Shown here: one piece after another, positions 24,899-33,145 of the stretch
Numbering within the stretch: position 1 is the stretch's first letter
Layout of the letters: each line of letters opens with the position of its first letter
Assembly (NCBI RefSeq): GCF_001188955.3
Contig: NZ_JPRF03000042.1
Span: forward strand, 1 to 59,383
DNA length: 59,383 nt
Source: Kitasatospora aureofaciens
GTDB taxonomy: Bacteria; Actinomycetota; Actinomycetes; Streptomycetales; Streptomycetaceae
Direction of reading: 5' to 3'
Program-made: the position numbers and the translations under genes
Notes under the pieces: model-generated
Seen by the model: the letters and a program-made list of their open reading frames with translations, nothing else
Told to the model about the DNA's origin: nothing
Databases searched by the model: none

Positions 24899-27394
24899 CT
24901 ACGGCTGCGGCACCACCGGCAGGTCCGCCGGGACCAGCAGCTGCAGCTCCTCGGTGGACGGGTCGGCCAGGCCCGCCACCCGCACCGCGTGGCGCTCGAC
25001 CATGGTCTCGAAGATCTGCCGCGCGGTGCGCCCGTTGCCGAAGTTGGGGCCGCGCTCCAGCCGGTCGAAGTGCTCCAGCAGCGCATCCTCGGCCGCCTCG
25101 GAGAGCGCGTACTCGTGCTCCGCGCACTGCGCCCGGGCGATCTCCAGCAGTTCGTCCGCCGTGTAGTCGGGAAAGGTGATGGTGCGTGAGAAACGTGACG
25201 AGACACCGGGGTTGGCGGAAAGGAAGCGCTTCATCTCGGCGGTGTAGCCCGCCACGATGACGACCACCTCGTCCCGATGGTCCTCCATCAGCTTGACCAG
25301 GGTGTCGATCGCCTCGCGCCCGAAGTCCCGGGCGCCGTCCTCGGGTGCGAGCGCGTACGCCTCGTCGATGAACAGCACCCCGCCGCGCGCCCGGTCGAAG
25401 GCGGCGGCGGTGCGGATCGCGGTGGAGCCGATGTGCTCGCCGACCAGGTCGACCCGGGCCACCTCGACCAGGTGTCCGCGCTGGAGCACCCCGAGCGAGG
25501 CCAGGATCTCGCCGTACAGCCGGGCGACGGTGGTCTTGCCGGTGCCAGGGGCGCCGGTGAAGACCAGGTGCCGGCGCAGCGAGGGCGCCTTGAGCCCGGC
25601 CTGGCGGCGGCGCCGGCCGACCGAGATCAGGTCGATCAGGGTGCGCACCTCCTGCTTCACCGTGGCCAGTCCGACCAGCGAGTCCAGCTCGGCGAGTGCC
25701 TCGTCGGCGGGCCGACAGTCCGGGATCGGTGCGATCGCGGCGGTCGCCGCCGAACCCGCCGAACGCGTCGAAGCCGTTGCAGCCGAAGCCGTCGAGACGG
25801 CGGAGGCTGCCGAGGACATCGAAGGGGCCGTCAACGGCGGCCTTGAAGAGGCTGGTTGGCCGCCCCTCGGGCCCGGCAGTTCCGGCAGTCCGGAGGCCTT
25901 GGCGCCCGCAGACCCAGCCGGCGCCACGTCGTCCGAGGTGCACCCCTCGGCGACCGGCCCGGGTTCGGAGAACTCGAACCCGGCTCGCTCGTTCTGCTCC
26001 GCCCGGCACCGGGTGAGCTGGGTGCGGCACCCGTCGATGATGTGGAAGCCGAAGCCCTTGCCGTGCGAGACCCGGCAGTCCTCGAAGGTGCCGCGCCCCT
26101 GCGCCGAGACGTACACCCCGGCGTCGGTGCTCGTCCGTACGGTGCATTCGCGCAGCACCGGGTCGGCGCCCTTGGTGACGATGACTCCGGTGGCGACGTC
26201 GGAGATCTCGCAGTCGGTGAGCAACCCTCCGCTGCCGTGGTCGCGGAACCAGAGCCCGGTTCCGGCCTCCTGCACCCGGCAGGAGGCCAGCGTGACCGTG
26301 GCCCCGCCGCTGACCGAGACCGCCGAGCTGCGGATCCGGCTGAACGAGCAACCTTGGGCGACCGCGGCGGAGTCCCGGTCGAGGACGAACAGCGCGTCCG
26401 GCAGGTCGTGCAGCGAGCAGTCGGTGAGGGTGAGCCGGGCGCCGTCGCTGACCCACAGCGCCGGGTACTCGCCGGTGGAGCCGTGGAGCTGGCAGGACTG
26501 GGCGACCGCCTCGGTGCCCTGGTCCCAGACCGACAGCGCCCCGCGCCCGAAGTCCCGCACGGTGCTGTGCAGGAGGGTGAGCCTGGCGCGTCCGCGCAGG
26601 TCGGCGCCGTTCTCCGGCAGGTCGTGCACCCGGCAGCCGGTGAGCACGAGTTCGGCCTCACCGTCCAGGGTCAGGCCGTTGCCGGTGACCCGGTGGATGT
26701 CGCAGTCGACCAGCCGTCCACCCGCCTGCGCCTCGGCCTGAACGCCGCTGCCGCGGATCTCGTAGATCTCGCAGCCGGTGAGCTCGGCCGCGCTGCCCGG
26801 GTCGGAGAGCAGCACTCCGGCGCCGGAGGCGTGGTGCACCCGGCAGCGGTCCAGGGCGGCGGTCGCCCCGCCGAGGACGGCGAGTCCGGCCTGGCCGGCC
26901 GCGGTGACCTCGCAGTCCTCGAAGGCGGCGGCCGTCCCCTCGCCGCGCAGCCGCAGTCCGAGGCCGCCCGGGTTGGCGACCACGCAGCCGCGCAGGGTCG
27001 GCCGGGCGCCGCCGCCGATCTCGATCCCGGTGGCGGAGCGCGTGTCGATCCGGCAGCCGCTGAACGCGGGCGTCGCCTCCGGCCCGGTGACCAGGACGGC
27101 CGGGGAGGAGCTGTCGCCGCCCTCGACCACCAGGTCCTTCACGGTCGCGGCGGCGGTGACGGTGATCGCGACCCCGGAGGACGGTTCGATCCGGACGGTG
27201 CCCGGGCCCTGGGCCGGGACGATCGTCACCGGCTTGTCCAGCAGCACGTTCTCCCGGAAGGTGCCCGGCCGGACGGTCACGGTGTCGCCCGGCTCGGCGG
27301 CCGCCAGGGCCTCCGCGAGCGTGTCGTACTCGCCCGCGCGGCGACGCCAGCGGGATGCGCTGTCCTGGGTGACCCGGACCCTGTGCTCAGCCAT
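24899..27394 (-). CDS. Right-handed beta-helix protein fused to a CbxX/CfqX-type AAA+ ATPase
   Basis: An 831-residue fusion. Residues about 40-510 form a long series of parallel beta-helix turns (VARIABLE-G-x-G...L-x-x-C-x-V repeats with regularly spaced Cys, e.g. LTGCRVHDL, LTDCSLHDL, FEDCRVSHG). An Ala/Ser-rich linker follows (about 520-560). The C-terminal AAA+ domain is of the CbxX/SpoVK/EccA type: Walker A GAPGTGKTT near 613, Walker B VLFIDEAYAL near 670, sensor VVIVAGYTAEM, arginine finger region SSRFSRTI, GPNFGNGRTARQIFE. EccA-like AAA proteins assist type VII secretion; no ESX genes are seen nearby. Binding of a polysaccharide or protein by the helix is inference. Confidence 0.88.
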   Translation of the reverse strand: MAEHRVRVTQDSASRWRRRAGEYDTLAEALAAAEPGDTVTVRPGTFRENVLLDKPVTIVPAQGPGTVRIEPSSGVAITVTAAATVKDLVVEGGDSSSPAVLVTGPEATPAFSGCRIDTRSATGIEIGGGARPTLRGCVVANPGGLGLRLRGEGTAAAFEDCEVTAAGQAGLAVLGGATAALDRCRVHHASGAGVLLSDPGSAAELTGCEIYEIRGSGVQAEAQAGGRLVDCDIHRVTGNGLTLDGEAELVLTGCRVHDLPENGADLRGRARLTLLHSTVRDFGRGALSVWDQGTEAVAQSCQLHGSTGEYPALWVSDGARLTLTDCSLHDLPDALFVLDRDSAAVAQGCSFSRIRSSAVSVSGGATVTLASCRVQEAGTGLWFRDHGSGGLLTDCEISDVATGVIVTKGADPVLRECTVRTSTDAGVYVSAQGRGTFEDCRVSHGKGFGFHIIDGCRTQLTRCRAEQNERAGFEFSEPGPVAEGCTSDDVAPAGSAGAKASGLPELPGPRGGQPASSRPPLTAPSMSSAASAVSTASAATASTRSAGSAATAAIAPIPDCRPADEALAELDSLVGLATVKQEVRTLIDLISVGRRRRQAGLKAPSLRRHLVFTGAPGTGKTTVARLYGEILASLGVLQRGHLVEVARVDLVGEHIGSTAIRTAAAFDRARGGVLFIDEAYALAPEDGARDFGREAIDTLVKLMEDHRDEVVVIVAGYTAEMKRFLSANPGVSSRFSRTITFPDYTADELLEIARAQCAEHEYALSEAAEDALLEHFDRLERGPNFGNGRTARQIFETMVERHAVRVAGLADPSTEELQLLVPADLPVVPQP

Positions 27395-27671
27395 GACGGT
27401 CTGTCGTCCCCACCTTCGTCGTGCCGGCGATCAACGGGCCGTGGGCGCGGGGGTGCGCGGGCCGTCCGCCCACCGTAGCGCGCCCCGGCGGGTGGTCGGT
27501 CCGCCCGTTCCGGGCCGCCCGGACGGCCGGTCCGGCGGCCCGCCGCCGCGTGGACACCGGGGGCGCCCACCGCGGCCACAGGTTCCGACCACTTGTTTCA
27601 ACGAGCGCGCACAGCCGGAGTTCCGTACCGGCGGGCCGCACGCGCAACCGCGGCCAGGGCGTGCCGGCGGC

Positions 27672-28547
27672 TCAGCGTCCGTCGGCCGGCCAGTGAGCCC
27701 CGTCCTCCAGTACCTCGACGTCGTCGCCGACGAGCAGCGTGCCCAGGACGTCGCCCTCGACGCCGGCCGGCCGCTCGGGGATCAGGTTCTGCCCGAACGC
27801 GGCCCTGCGCATCAGCTTGTGGTGCCGGGCCAGGGTGCGCAGCGGCTCGGGGCCGCGGCGCTCGCCGCTCTCCTGGTCGGTGGTGGTGACCACGCAGCGG
27901 CCGCAGGGCTTGACCACCTTGAAGGTGAGCGCGCCGATCCGGATCCGGCGCCAGCCGTCCTCGGCCCAGGGCTCGGAGCCGCCGACCACCACGTTGGGGC
28001 GGAAGCGCTCCATCGGCAGCGTCTCGTGGGCGTCCGGGTGCTCGGCGGCGATCAGCTCGTTGAGCCGCTCCAGCGAGGCGGTGGTGGTGAGCAGCAGCGG
28101 GAAGCCGTCGGCCATCGAGACGGTGTCGCCGGGCTCGCCGTACTCGGGGTCGACGGGCCTGGCGCGCGGGTCGTCCAGGTGCACCAGGCGGTAGTCGCCG
28201 AGGTGTTCGCCGATCCACAGGTGCGCCTCCTTGGCGGCCTCGACGGCGCGGAAGCGGGTGCCCCAGACCTCGACCTCGGCGACCGGGTCCCCGGTGGTGA
28301 CGGCGGGGGCGGCGACCTCGATCCGGGAACCGTCTGGAGCGGTCAGCGCAAGTGCGCCGTCGGGCAGCGGGCGGACCCGGATCTGTCCGAGGGCGGCGTT
28401 CTCGCGCTGGCTGACGAAGCGTCCGGTGGGGTCGGCGAGCATCCAGCGGCGGTCTCCGGCCAGACCCCAGGGGTGGACCGCGGAGCTGTCGGGGCTCAGG
28501 CGGTACATCGATTTGACGGGGTAGACGTGGAGTCCGGTGAGGTGCAT
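27672..28547 (-). CDS. MOSC domain protein (molybdenum cofactor sulfurase C-terminal-like)
   Basis: A 291-residue protein with an N-terminal MOSC_N beta-barrel (HLTGLHVYPVKSMYRLSPDS, GLAGDRRWMLADPTGRFVSQR) and a C-terminal MOSC domain (RFRPNVVVGG, IRIGALTFKVVKPCGRCVVTTTDQ with a conserved Cys, GQNLIPE). MOSC proteins bind molybdenum cofactor or act with N-hydroxylated-substrate reductases (mARC/YcbX). It stands alone between two other minus-strand genes. ATG 28547 gives the standard YcbX-like start; upstream in-frame residues are Cys-rich and atypical. Confidence 0.9.
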   Translation of the reverse strand: MHLTGLHVYPVKSMYRLSPDSSAVHPWGLAGDRRWMLADPTGRFVSQRENAALGQIRVRPLPDGALALTAPDGSRIEVAAPAVTTGDPVAEVEVWGTRFRAVEAAKEAHLWIGEHLGDYRLVHLDDPRARPVDPEYGEPGDTVSMADGFPLLLTTTASLERLNELIAAEHPDAHETLPMERFRPNVVVGGSEPWAEDGWRRIRIGALTFKVVKPCGRCVVTTTDQESGERRGPEPLRTLARHHKLMRRAAFGQNLIPERPAGVEGDVLGTLLVGDDVEVLEDGAHWPADGR

Positions 28548-28647
28548 TCCCCCATCCTGCCAGCAGCGCTGCGTCCGGACGCACGGCACCCGGAGGTGCC
28601 CGGCCCGCTCCCGGCCCGCAGGGGTCGGGCGCCTCCCGGACCCGTGT

Positions 28648-28756
28648 GCGCAGGGGACCGCCCGGCATGCGCAGGCCCGCCTGGTACGCGCAGGGCCCGC
28701 CCCGTACGCGCACGGACCGCCCGGAACGCCGTGGGGGGCGTTCCGGGCGGTCCGTG
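28648..28756. repeat. Four degenerate 20-bp tandem units ending in a 20-bp hairpin
   Basis: Units of the form GCGCAGGNCCCGCCCGGTAC repeat four times from 28648 to 28727. The last unit, CACGGACCGCCCGGAACGCC (28711-28730), pairs perfectly over 20 bp with 28737-28756. The hairpin is about 100 bases past the stop of the DUF6643 gene (minus strand) and is a plausible terminator. The repeats appear to derive from its arm. Confidence 0.75.
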
Positions 28757-28856
28757 GATGACCCGTTTCTCCGTTCGCCCGGCGTTCAGGGGGCGCCGGG
28801 TGGTGCTCAGGTGGTGCGGGTGCGGGCCGGTGGGGTCGGCCCCTCGGTGGCAGTGC

Positions 28857-29654
28857 TCAGTAGCCCTGGCCCTGCTGCTGGTAGCCGCCCTGCTGGAAGC
28901 CCCCGGGCTCGCCGTACGGGCCCGGGCGCTGCGGCTGCATCGGGCGGACCGGCGCGACCGGCGCCATGGCCGGGCGCAGTTGGGCGCCGCCGAAGCCCTG
29001 GTCGCCGCCCTGGCCCTGGAAGCCGGGACCGGCCGGGTTCGGGCCGCCGAAGGACTGCTGGCCGCCGAAGCTCTGCGGACCGCCCTGCGGGAGGCCGCCC
29101 GGCTGGCCCTGGCCGAAACCGGCCGGTCCGCCGGTCGGCTGGGCGCCGAAGGTCTGCTGGCCGCCCTGGCCGATGAAGGTGTTCTGGCCGCCGAAGCTCT
29201 GGCCGCCGGTCGGCTGGTAGCCGCCGCTCGCGGTCTGGGCGAAGGCGGGGGCGGCGGGCTGCGGCCGCTGGTACGGCTGGGGGGCGCCGTAAGCGGGGAC
29301 GGTCGGCTGCGGGGCGGAGGCGTACGCCGGCGCGGACTGCGCGGGGATGTACGCCGTGGCCGGGCCGGCGGAGGGGCCGCTGCTCGGGCCGGGGCCCAGG
29401 GCGAGGCGGGCGGGCGGCAGCGCGGGGAGGTTGCTGCCGGCACTCTCGTACCCGTTGCCGTACCGGTTCTCGTAGGACTGGCCGAGGCCGGATCCGTAAC
29501 CGGAGGACAGGGCCGGCGGCAGGGCGGCCGGCACGTTGATGGGTGCGATCTGGGGGACGCCGCGCTCAGCCACGAGGCTGTCGTAGATCGGCGTGCCGGA
29601 GGAGAAGGACGGAGAGGGGTAGCCGACTCCGTCGTAGGAGCGGGGCGAGGTCAT
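28857..29654 (-). CDS. DUF6643 Gly/Gln-rich protein
   Basis: A 265-residue streptomycete protein with the conserved DUF6643 start MTSPRSYDGVGYPSPSFSSG followed by TPIYDSLVAERGVPQIAPI. The remaining two-thirds is low-complexity Gly/Gln/Pro (GGQQSFGGPN-type repeats), which is likely disordered and possibly prone to phase separation. No enzymatic motif is visible. It is probably leaderless: TACCGT lies seven bases before the ATG on the minus strand. The upstream promoter region is among the most AT-rich parts of the window. Function is unknown. Confidence 0.8.
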   Translation of the reverse strand: MTSPRSYDGVGYPSPSFSSGTPIYDSLVAERGVPQIAPINVPAALPPALSSGYGSGLGQSYENRYGNGYESAGSNLPALPPARLALGPGPSSGPSAGPATAYIPAQSAPAYASAPQPTVPAYGAPQPYQRPQPAAPAFAQTASGGYQPTGGQSFGGQNTFIGQGGQQTFGAQPTGGPAGFGQGQPGGLPQGGPQSFGGQQSFGGPNPAGPGFQGQGGDQGFGGAQLRPAMAPVAPVRPMQPQRPGPYGEPGGFQQGGYQQQGQGY

Positions 29655-29667
29655 GGGGCATACGGTA
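29655..29667 (-). promoter_or_regulatory. Leaderless -10 box for DUF6643 (TACCGT)
   Basis: On the minus strand TACCGT (29667-29662) is followed by seven bases and the ATG at 29654. Confidence 0.55.
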
Positions 29668-30043
29668 AGCCCACAATGCGCCTGCTGAGGAGAGCGGGAG
29701 GGGGAGCAGTTCGAGTGTTTACACAGTCTTCGCTCGCACAAAGGTTTCGAAAGTAGTAAGAACGGACATTCCGGCGCTCAGTTCCGGACAACCCTGGCAC
29801 CCCGTCAGTGATCGAACAGCACCCGGACGCAGCGGTCGGAAGGCCTTGCGGTGACCGGCCGGCGGACGCCCGGCCCCCATGGAGAAACTTTTGCGGACGG
29901 GGCGTGCGCCCGGCGCATTCGAGCCCCCGCCGAGGGTGCGACGGGGGCTCGTGAATGTTTCGGGGATAAAGTTCCCGTCAGCGCCCGGAGCGGGCGACCC
30001 GGACGCGCTGCGCGGGAGAACTCCGCAGCCCACCGGCGGGGCG
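29668..30043. other. Gap between DUF6643 and mscL
   Basis: No gene is recognised. 29700-29780 is AT-rich and should carry the DUF6643 promoter. 29921-29950 is the mscL terminator. A few open frames exist but have no family features. Confidence 0.4.
29921..29950 (-). terminator. Hairpin terminator after mscL
   Basis: GAGCCCCCGCCG pairs with CGACGGGGGCTC (one mismatch) around a six-base loop, 94 bases beyond the mscL stop. Confidence 0.6.
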
Positions 30044-30493
30044 TCAGTGCGACTGCAGCGCCTGCGCCTGGGCGGGCAGAGCGGGCCGGGCGGCGACCTC
30101 GGTGGTGCAGAACGAGCAGCGGGTCGCGGCGGCCGGGATCGAGCTCAGGCACTCCGGGCAGTCCACCTTGGCGGCCGGCGCGGGCTTGGACTTCTCGAAG
30201 CGGTCCTGCAGCTTGCCGACCGGTACCACCACGGCGAAGTAGATGACCGCGCTGACCAGCACGAACCCGATCACGGCATTGACGAAGAGGCCGTACGGGA
30301 ACTTGGTGCCGCCCACCTCGAAGGTCTTCTGGGTGAAGTCGCCGACCGCACCGGTGGCGACCCCGACCAGCGGGGTCAGGAAGGCGCTGACGAACCCGGT
30401 GACGACGGCGGTGAAGGCGGCGCCGATCACGATGCCGACCGCGAGGTCCACCACGTTTCCGCGCAGCAGGAAGCTGCGGAATCCCTTGAACAC
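30044..30493 (-). CDS. mscL: Large-conductance mechanosensitive channel with C-terminal zinc ribbon
   Basis: A 149-residue MscL, the stretch-activated pore that releases solutes on hypo-osmotic shock. The conserved start MFKGFRSFLLRGNVVDLAVG is followed by IVIGAAFTAVVTGFVSAFLTP (TM1) and LFVNAVIGFVLVSAVIYFAV (TM2). The tail carries CPECLSSIPAAATRCSFC, a Cys4 zinc-ribbon pattern found in actinobacterial MscL but absent from the E. coli protein. GTG 30493 has GGAG seven bases upstream. It is transcribed alone with a terminator downstream. Confidence 0.95.
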   Translation of the reverse strand: MFKGFRSFLLRGNVVDLAVGIVIGAAFTAVVTGFVSAFLTPLVGVATGAVGDFTQKTFEVGGTKFPYGLFVNAVIGFVLVSAVIYFAVVVPVGKLQDRFEKSKPAPAAKVDCPECLSSIPAAATRCSFCTTEVAARPALPAQAQALQSH

Positions 30494-30937
30494 CGGGTGA
30501 CTCCAAATCCGAACGGGAGAGGGGGAGAGGGGGCAGCGCGAGGGTTGCTCCGGCCGGACATCCTGCCGAGCGGCCGGGGCCCAGGTCCAACCCGCGTTCA
30601 CCCGATCCGCGTAACCACCCGACGGTGGGGGCCGTTCCCCCGCCCGGCCCGTGCCCGGTGAACCCGGGTGGCGACCGGGCCCTCCGCGTACCGGTCCATC
30701 GGCGCCGTGCGGCTCGCTCCCCACTCGATGGTGTGAGCCGGTACCTGACGCGGCGTGCGGGGGAGCGGAGGGCGGCACCGCGGAGCGGCAGGGGCGAGAA
30801 GGGGCGCACAGCGGTCGCAACCGGCGCACGACGGCGGGTCTTCAGCGCACACCGGGTGTACGGGCGCGGGCGTGCGGGCCACCGCCAGGTTGCGCGAAGG
30901 GGCTGTACCGGGCCGAGCGCTGTGCCAAGGTCGGTCC
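30494..30937. other. Gap between divergent mscL and GT4 genes
   Basis: No gene or structured element stands out. The two divergent promoters must be here. AAGG is seven bases before the glycosyltransferase ATG. Several open frames are shadows without family features. Confidence 0.4.
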
Positions 30938-32140
30938 ATGCCCGACCCTACGGCGGCCGATTCGGCCGGAGCCCGCCCGCGTGTCCTGCACCTGATCAGC
31001 GACGAACGCCGGGGCGGCGCCCAGAACTTCGCCCGTGACCTCCACCGGGAACTGCGCCGCCGGGGCCAGGCCTCCGCGCTGTGCGCCCTCGCCCCCCACC
31101 CGGCCGTGCCACCCGCGCGGCCGGGTGCGGTCGTGTCGGAGGTGTGCACCGCGGGGACGGCCGTACCCGGGACCTGCGGTGAGGGGTGTCCCGACACCGC
31201 CCGGCTGCGCGCCGCCGCCGTCCTCGGCCCCGGCCGCCTGCGCCCCACGACCCTGCGGGCACTGCGCTCCGCCGCCCGCGCCGCCGACGTCGTGCTCGCC
31301 CACGGCTCCGACACCCTGGCCGCCTGCGCCCTCGCCCTGGCCGGTACCCGGACCCCCTTCGTCTACGTCTCCGTCGGCCACCCCCGCTACTGGACCGCCA
31401 ACCGGCTGCGCAGACTGCGCGGCGGCGCCCTGATGCACCGCGCCGCCGCCGTCACCACGCTCACCGACGAGGCGCGCGAAGTGCTGGAGGAGCAGTTCGA
31501 GCTGCCCGAGGGCAAGGTCCGGGTGATCCCCAACTCCCGGGCCGCCGAGAGCTATCCGCCCGCCGACGGCCGGGACGACCGGCGCGCCGCCCGGCACGCC
31601 CTGGGCCTGCCGGCGGACGTCCTGCTGGTCGCCTGGATCGGCGCGATATCCCCCGAGAAGCGGCTCGACCTCGCCCTCGACGTGCTCGACCGGCTGCCCG
31701 ACGTCCGGATGGCCGTGGCCGGGGAGGGCCCGCTGCTCGAGGCACTGGCCCGCCACCCGGCCGCCGCCCGCGCCCACTTCCTCGGCCCGCTGCCCGACCC
31801 GGCGCCGCTCTACCGGGCGGCCGACGCGCTGCTGCTCACCAGCGACAGCGAGGGCGTGCCCGGCGCGCTGATCGAGGCGGCCCTGGCCGGGGTGCCGGCC
31901 GTGGCCACGGACGTCGGCTGGGTGCGCGAGGTGGTCCGGGACGGCGCCACCGGAGCGCTGGTCGCCCCGGGCGACCCGCTCGCCCTGGCCGAAGCCCTGG
32001 CCAAGGTGCTGGCCTGCAACCGCGCGGGCCTCGGCGCGGCCGCCCGGGCGCACGCGCTGGAGCACTTCGAGCTGGGTGCGGTGGTGGACGACTGGCAGCG
32101 GCTGGTCGCCGAGGTGTGGACGGCCGACCCCGCGAGCTGA
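30938..32140 (+). CDS. GT4-family glycosyltransferase
   Basis: A 400-residue GT-B glycosyltransferase. The N-terminal acceptor domain begins VLHLISDERRGGAQNFARDL. The C-terminal GT4 nucleotide-sugar domain shows VRVIPN, LLVAWIGAISPEKRLDLAL, HFLGPLPD, LYRAADALLLTSDSEGVPGALIEAALAGVP with the E-x7-E motif, and VATDVGWVREVV. The product could be a glycolipid, exopolysaccharide or glycosylated metabolite. It is isolated from other glycan genes. The start at ATG 30938 follows an AAGG and removes about 60 low-complexity residues from the longer open frame. Confidence 0.9.
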   Translation: MPDPTAADSAGARPRVLHLISDERRGGAQNFARDLHRELRRRGQASALCALAPHPAVPPARPGAVVSEVCTAGTAVPGTCGEGCPDTARLRAAAVLGPGRLRPTTLRALRSAARAADVVLAHGSDTLAACALALAGTRTPFVYVSVGHPRYWTANRLRRLRGGALMHRAAAVTTLTDEAREVLEEQFELPEGKVRVIPNSRAAESYPPADGRDDRRAARHALGLPADVLLVAWIGAISPEKRLDLALDVLDRLPDVRMAVAGEGPLLEALARHPAAARAHFLGPLPDPAPLYRAADALLLTSDSEGVPGALIEAALAGVPAVATDVGWVREVVRDGATGALVAPGDPLALAEALAKVLACNRAGLGAAARAHALEHFELGAVVDDWQRLVAEVWTADPAS

Positions 32141-32178
32141 CGGGCGTCGCGGCTCACGTGCACCGACGGGTTCTGCCC

Positions 32179-32243
32179 GACGTGCGCCGCCCAGGGCGTT
32201 CCGACGTGCGCCGCCTCGGGCGTTCCGACTGCCTCGGGCGTTC
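32179..32243. repeat. 24-bp tandem repeat, 2.7 copies
   Basis: Units at 32179-32202 and 32203-32226 differ at two bases (GACGTGCGCCGCC...GGGCGTTCC); a partial third copy ends at 32243. It lies just after the glycosyltransferase gene. Confidence 0.75.
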
Positions 32244-32391
32244 AGGCGGGATCTCCGACGGGGCGCGACGGGGGTCTCGGTTGGGGCTACGGCAGGATCC
32301 GGTGCGGGTCCTTGCGCCGTCCGGGTGAACCCGAGCTCGACGTTCGGCCCCGACTCGTCGGTAACTGGTCGTCACCAGCAGACTGCGCGGT

Positions 32392-33066
32392 GTGAAATCG
32401 AAGTCGCTGCTGCGGTCCACCGTCCTGCTCGCCGTCGCCGCCGGGATTGCCGTGTCCCCCGTTCAGGCCGGTGCGGTCTCCCATCAACCCCCCTCCGAGG
32501 GTGCCCAGTTCGTCAGGCTCGACCATCCGCAGCCGGTGCGTGAGAACGCCCGCACCGAGGCCGTCGAGTTCTTCTGGTACGACTGCAGTCACTCCCAGGC
32601 GCTCGAGCAGCCCCTGCGGGCCTGGGCCGAGAAGCACCGCGCCGACGTCGTGCTGCGCCGGGTGCCGGCGATCTGGCAGGGCAGCCCGGACGAGGGCGTG
32701 CAGCGGGCCCACGCGCGCCTGTACTACACGCTGGAGCGCCTGGGCCTGGTCGAGCGGCTGCAGACCAGCGCCTTCCGCTCGATCCACACCGAGCACGCCG
32801 ACCTCAACACCGAGGCCGCCGCCACCGACTGGGCGGTGCGCCAAGGCGTCGACGCGGTGCGCTTCGGCGCCGCCTACCGCTCCGCCGAGGTCGGGCAGTC
32901 GGTGGACGACGCGGCCGCCCAGTTCGTCCGCTACGGCATCAACGAGCTGCCGACGGTGGTCGTCCAGGGCGAGTACCGCACGTCGCCGACCAAGGCCGGC
33001 GGCGTCGAGGGCATGCCCGAGGTGCTGGACTACCTGGTGCAGCGGGAGCAGCTGCAGAAGGGCTGA
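32392..33066 (+). CDS. DsbA-like exported thioredoxin-fold protein with one active-site cysteine
   Basis: A 224-residue protein. A signal peptide (MKSKSLLRSTVLLAVAAGIA, cleavage near SPVQAGA) precedes a DsbA-type thioredoxin fold: FFWYDCSHSQALEQPL at the active-site position, a helical insertion, and the cis-Pro loop INELPTVVVQGEYR. In DsbA the active site is C-x-x-C; here it is C65-S-H-S68, so the resolving cysteine is lost. It cannot form the usual internal disulfide and may act as an isomerase/reductase by mixed disulfide, or have another role. GTG 32392 is supported by the signal peptide. No DsbB partner is adjacent. Confidence 0.85.
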   Translation: MKSKSLLRSTVLLAVAAGIAVSPVQAGAVSHQPPSEGAQFVRLDHPQPVRENARTEAVEFFWYDCSHSQALEQPLRAWAEKHRADVVLRRVPAIWQGSPDEGVQRAHARLYYTLERLGLVERLQTSAFRSIHTEHADLNTEAAATDWAVRQGVDAVRFGAAYRSAEVGQSVDDAAAQFVRYGINELPTVVVQGEYRTSPTKAGGVEGMPEVLDYLVQREQLQKG

Positions 33067-33114
33067 GCCCCCACGTGGTTGTGGCGGTCGATCAGCTTGC
33101 TCGAAGGCTCTTGC

Positions 33115-33144
33115 CTAACCATTCATATGCTGTTTAATGGTTAG
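33115..33144 (+). promoter_or_regulatory. Operator-like inverted repeat CTAACCATT-N12-AATGGTTAG
   Basis: Perfect 9-bp arms around 12 bases in a strikingly AT-rich patch that contains TATGCT (33126-33131) as a -10 candidate and ends two bases before the hydrolase ATG. It has the geometry of a TetR/MarR/HxlR-type operator. No such regulator is adjacent, so the binding protein may be encoded elsewhere. Confidence 0.6.
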
Positions 33145-33145
33145 T

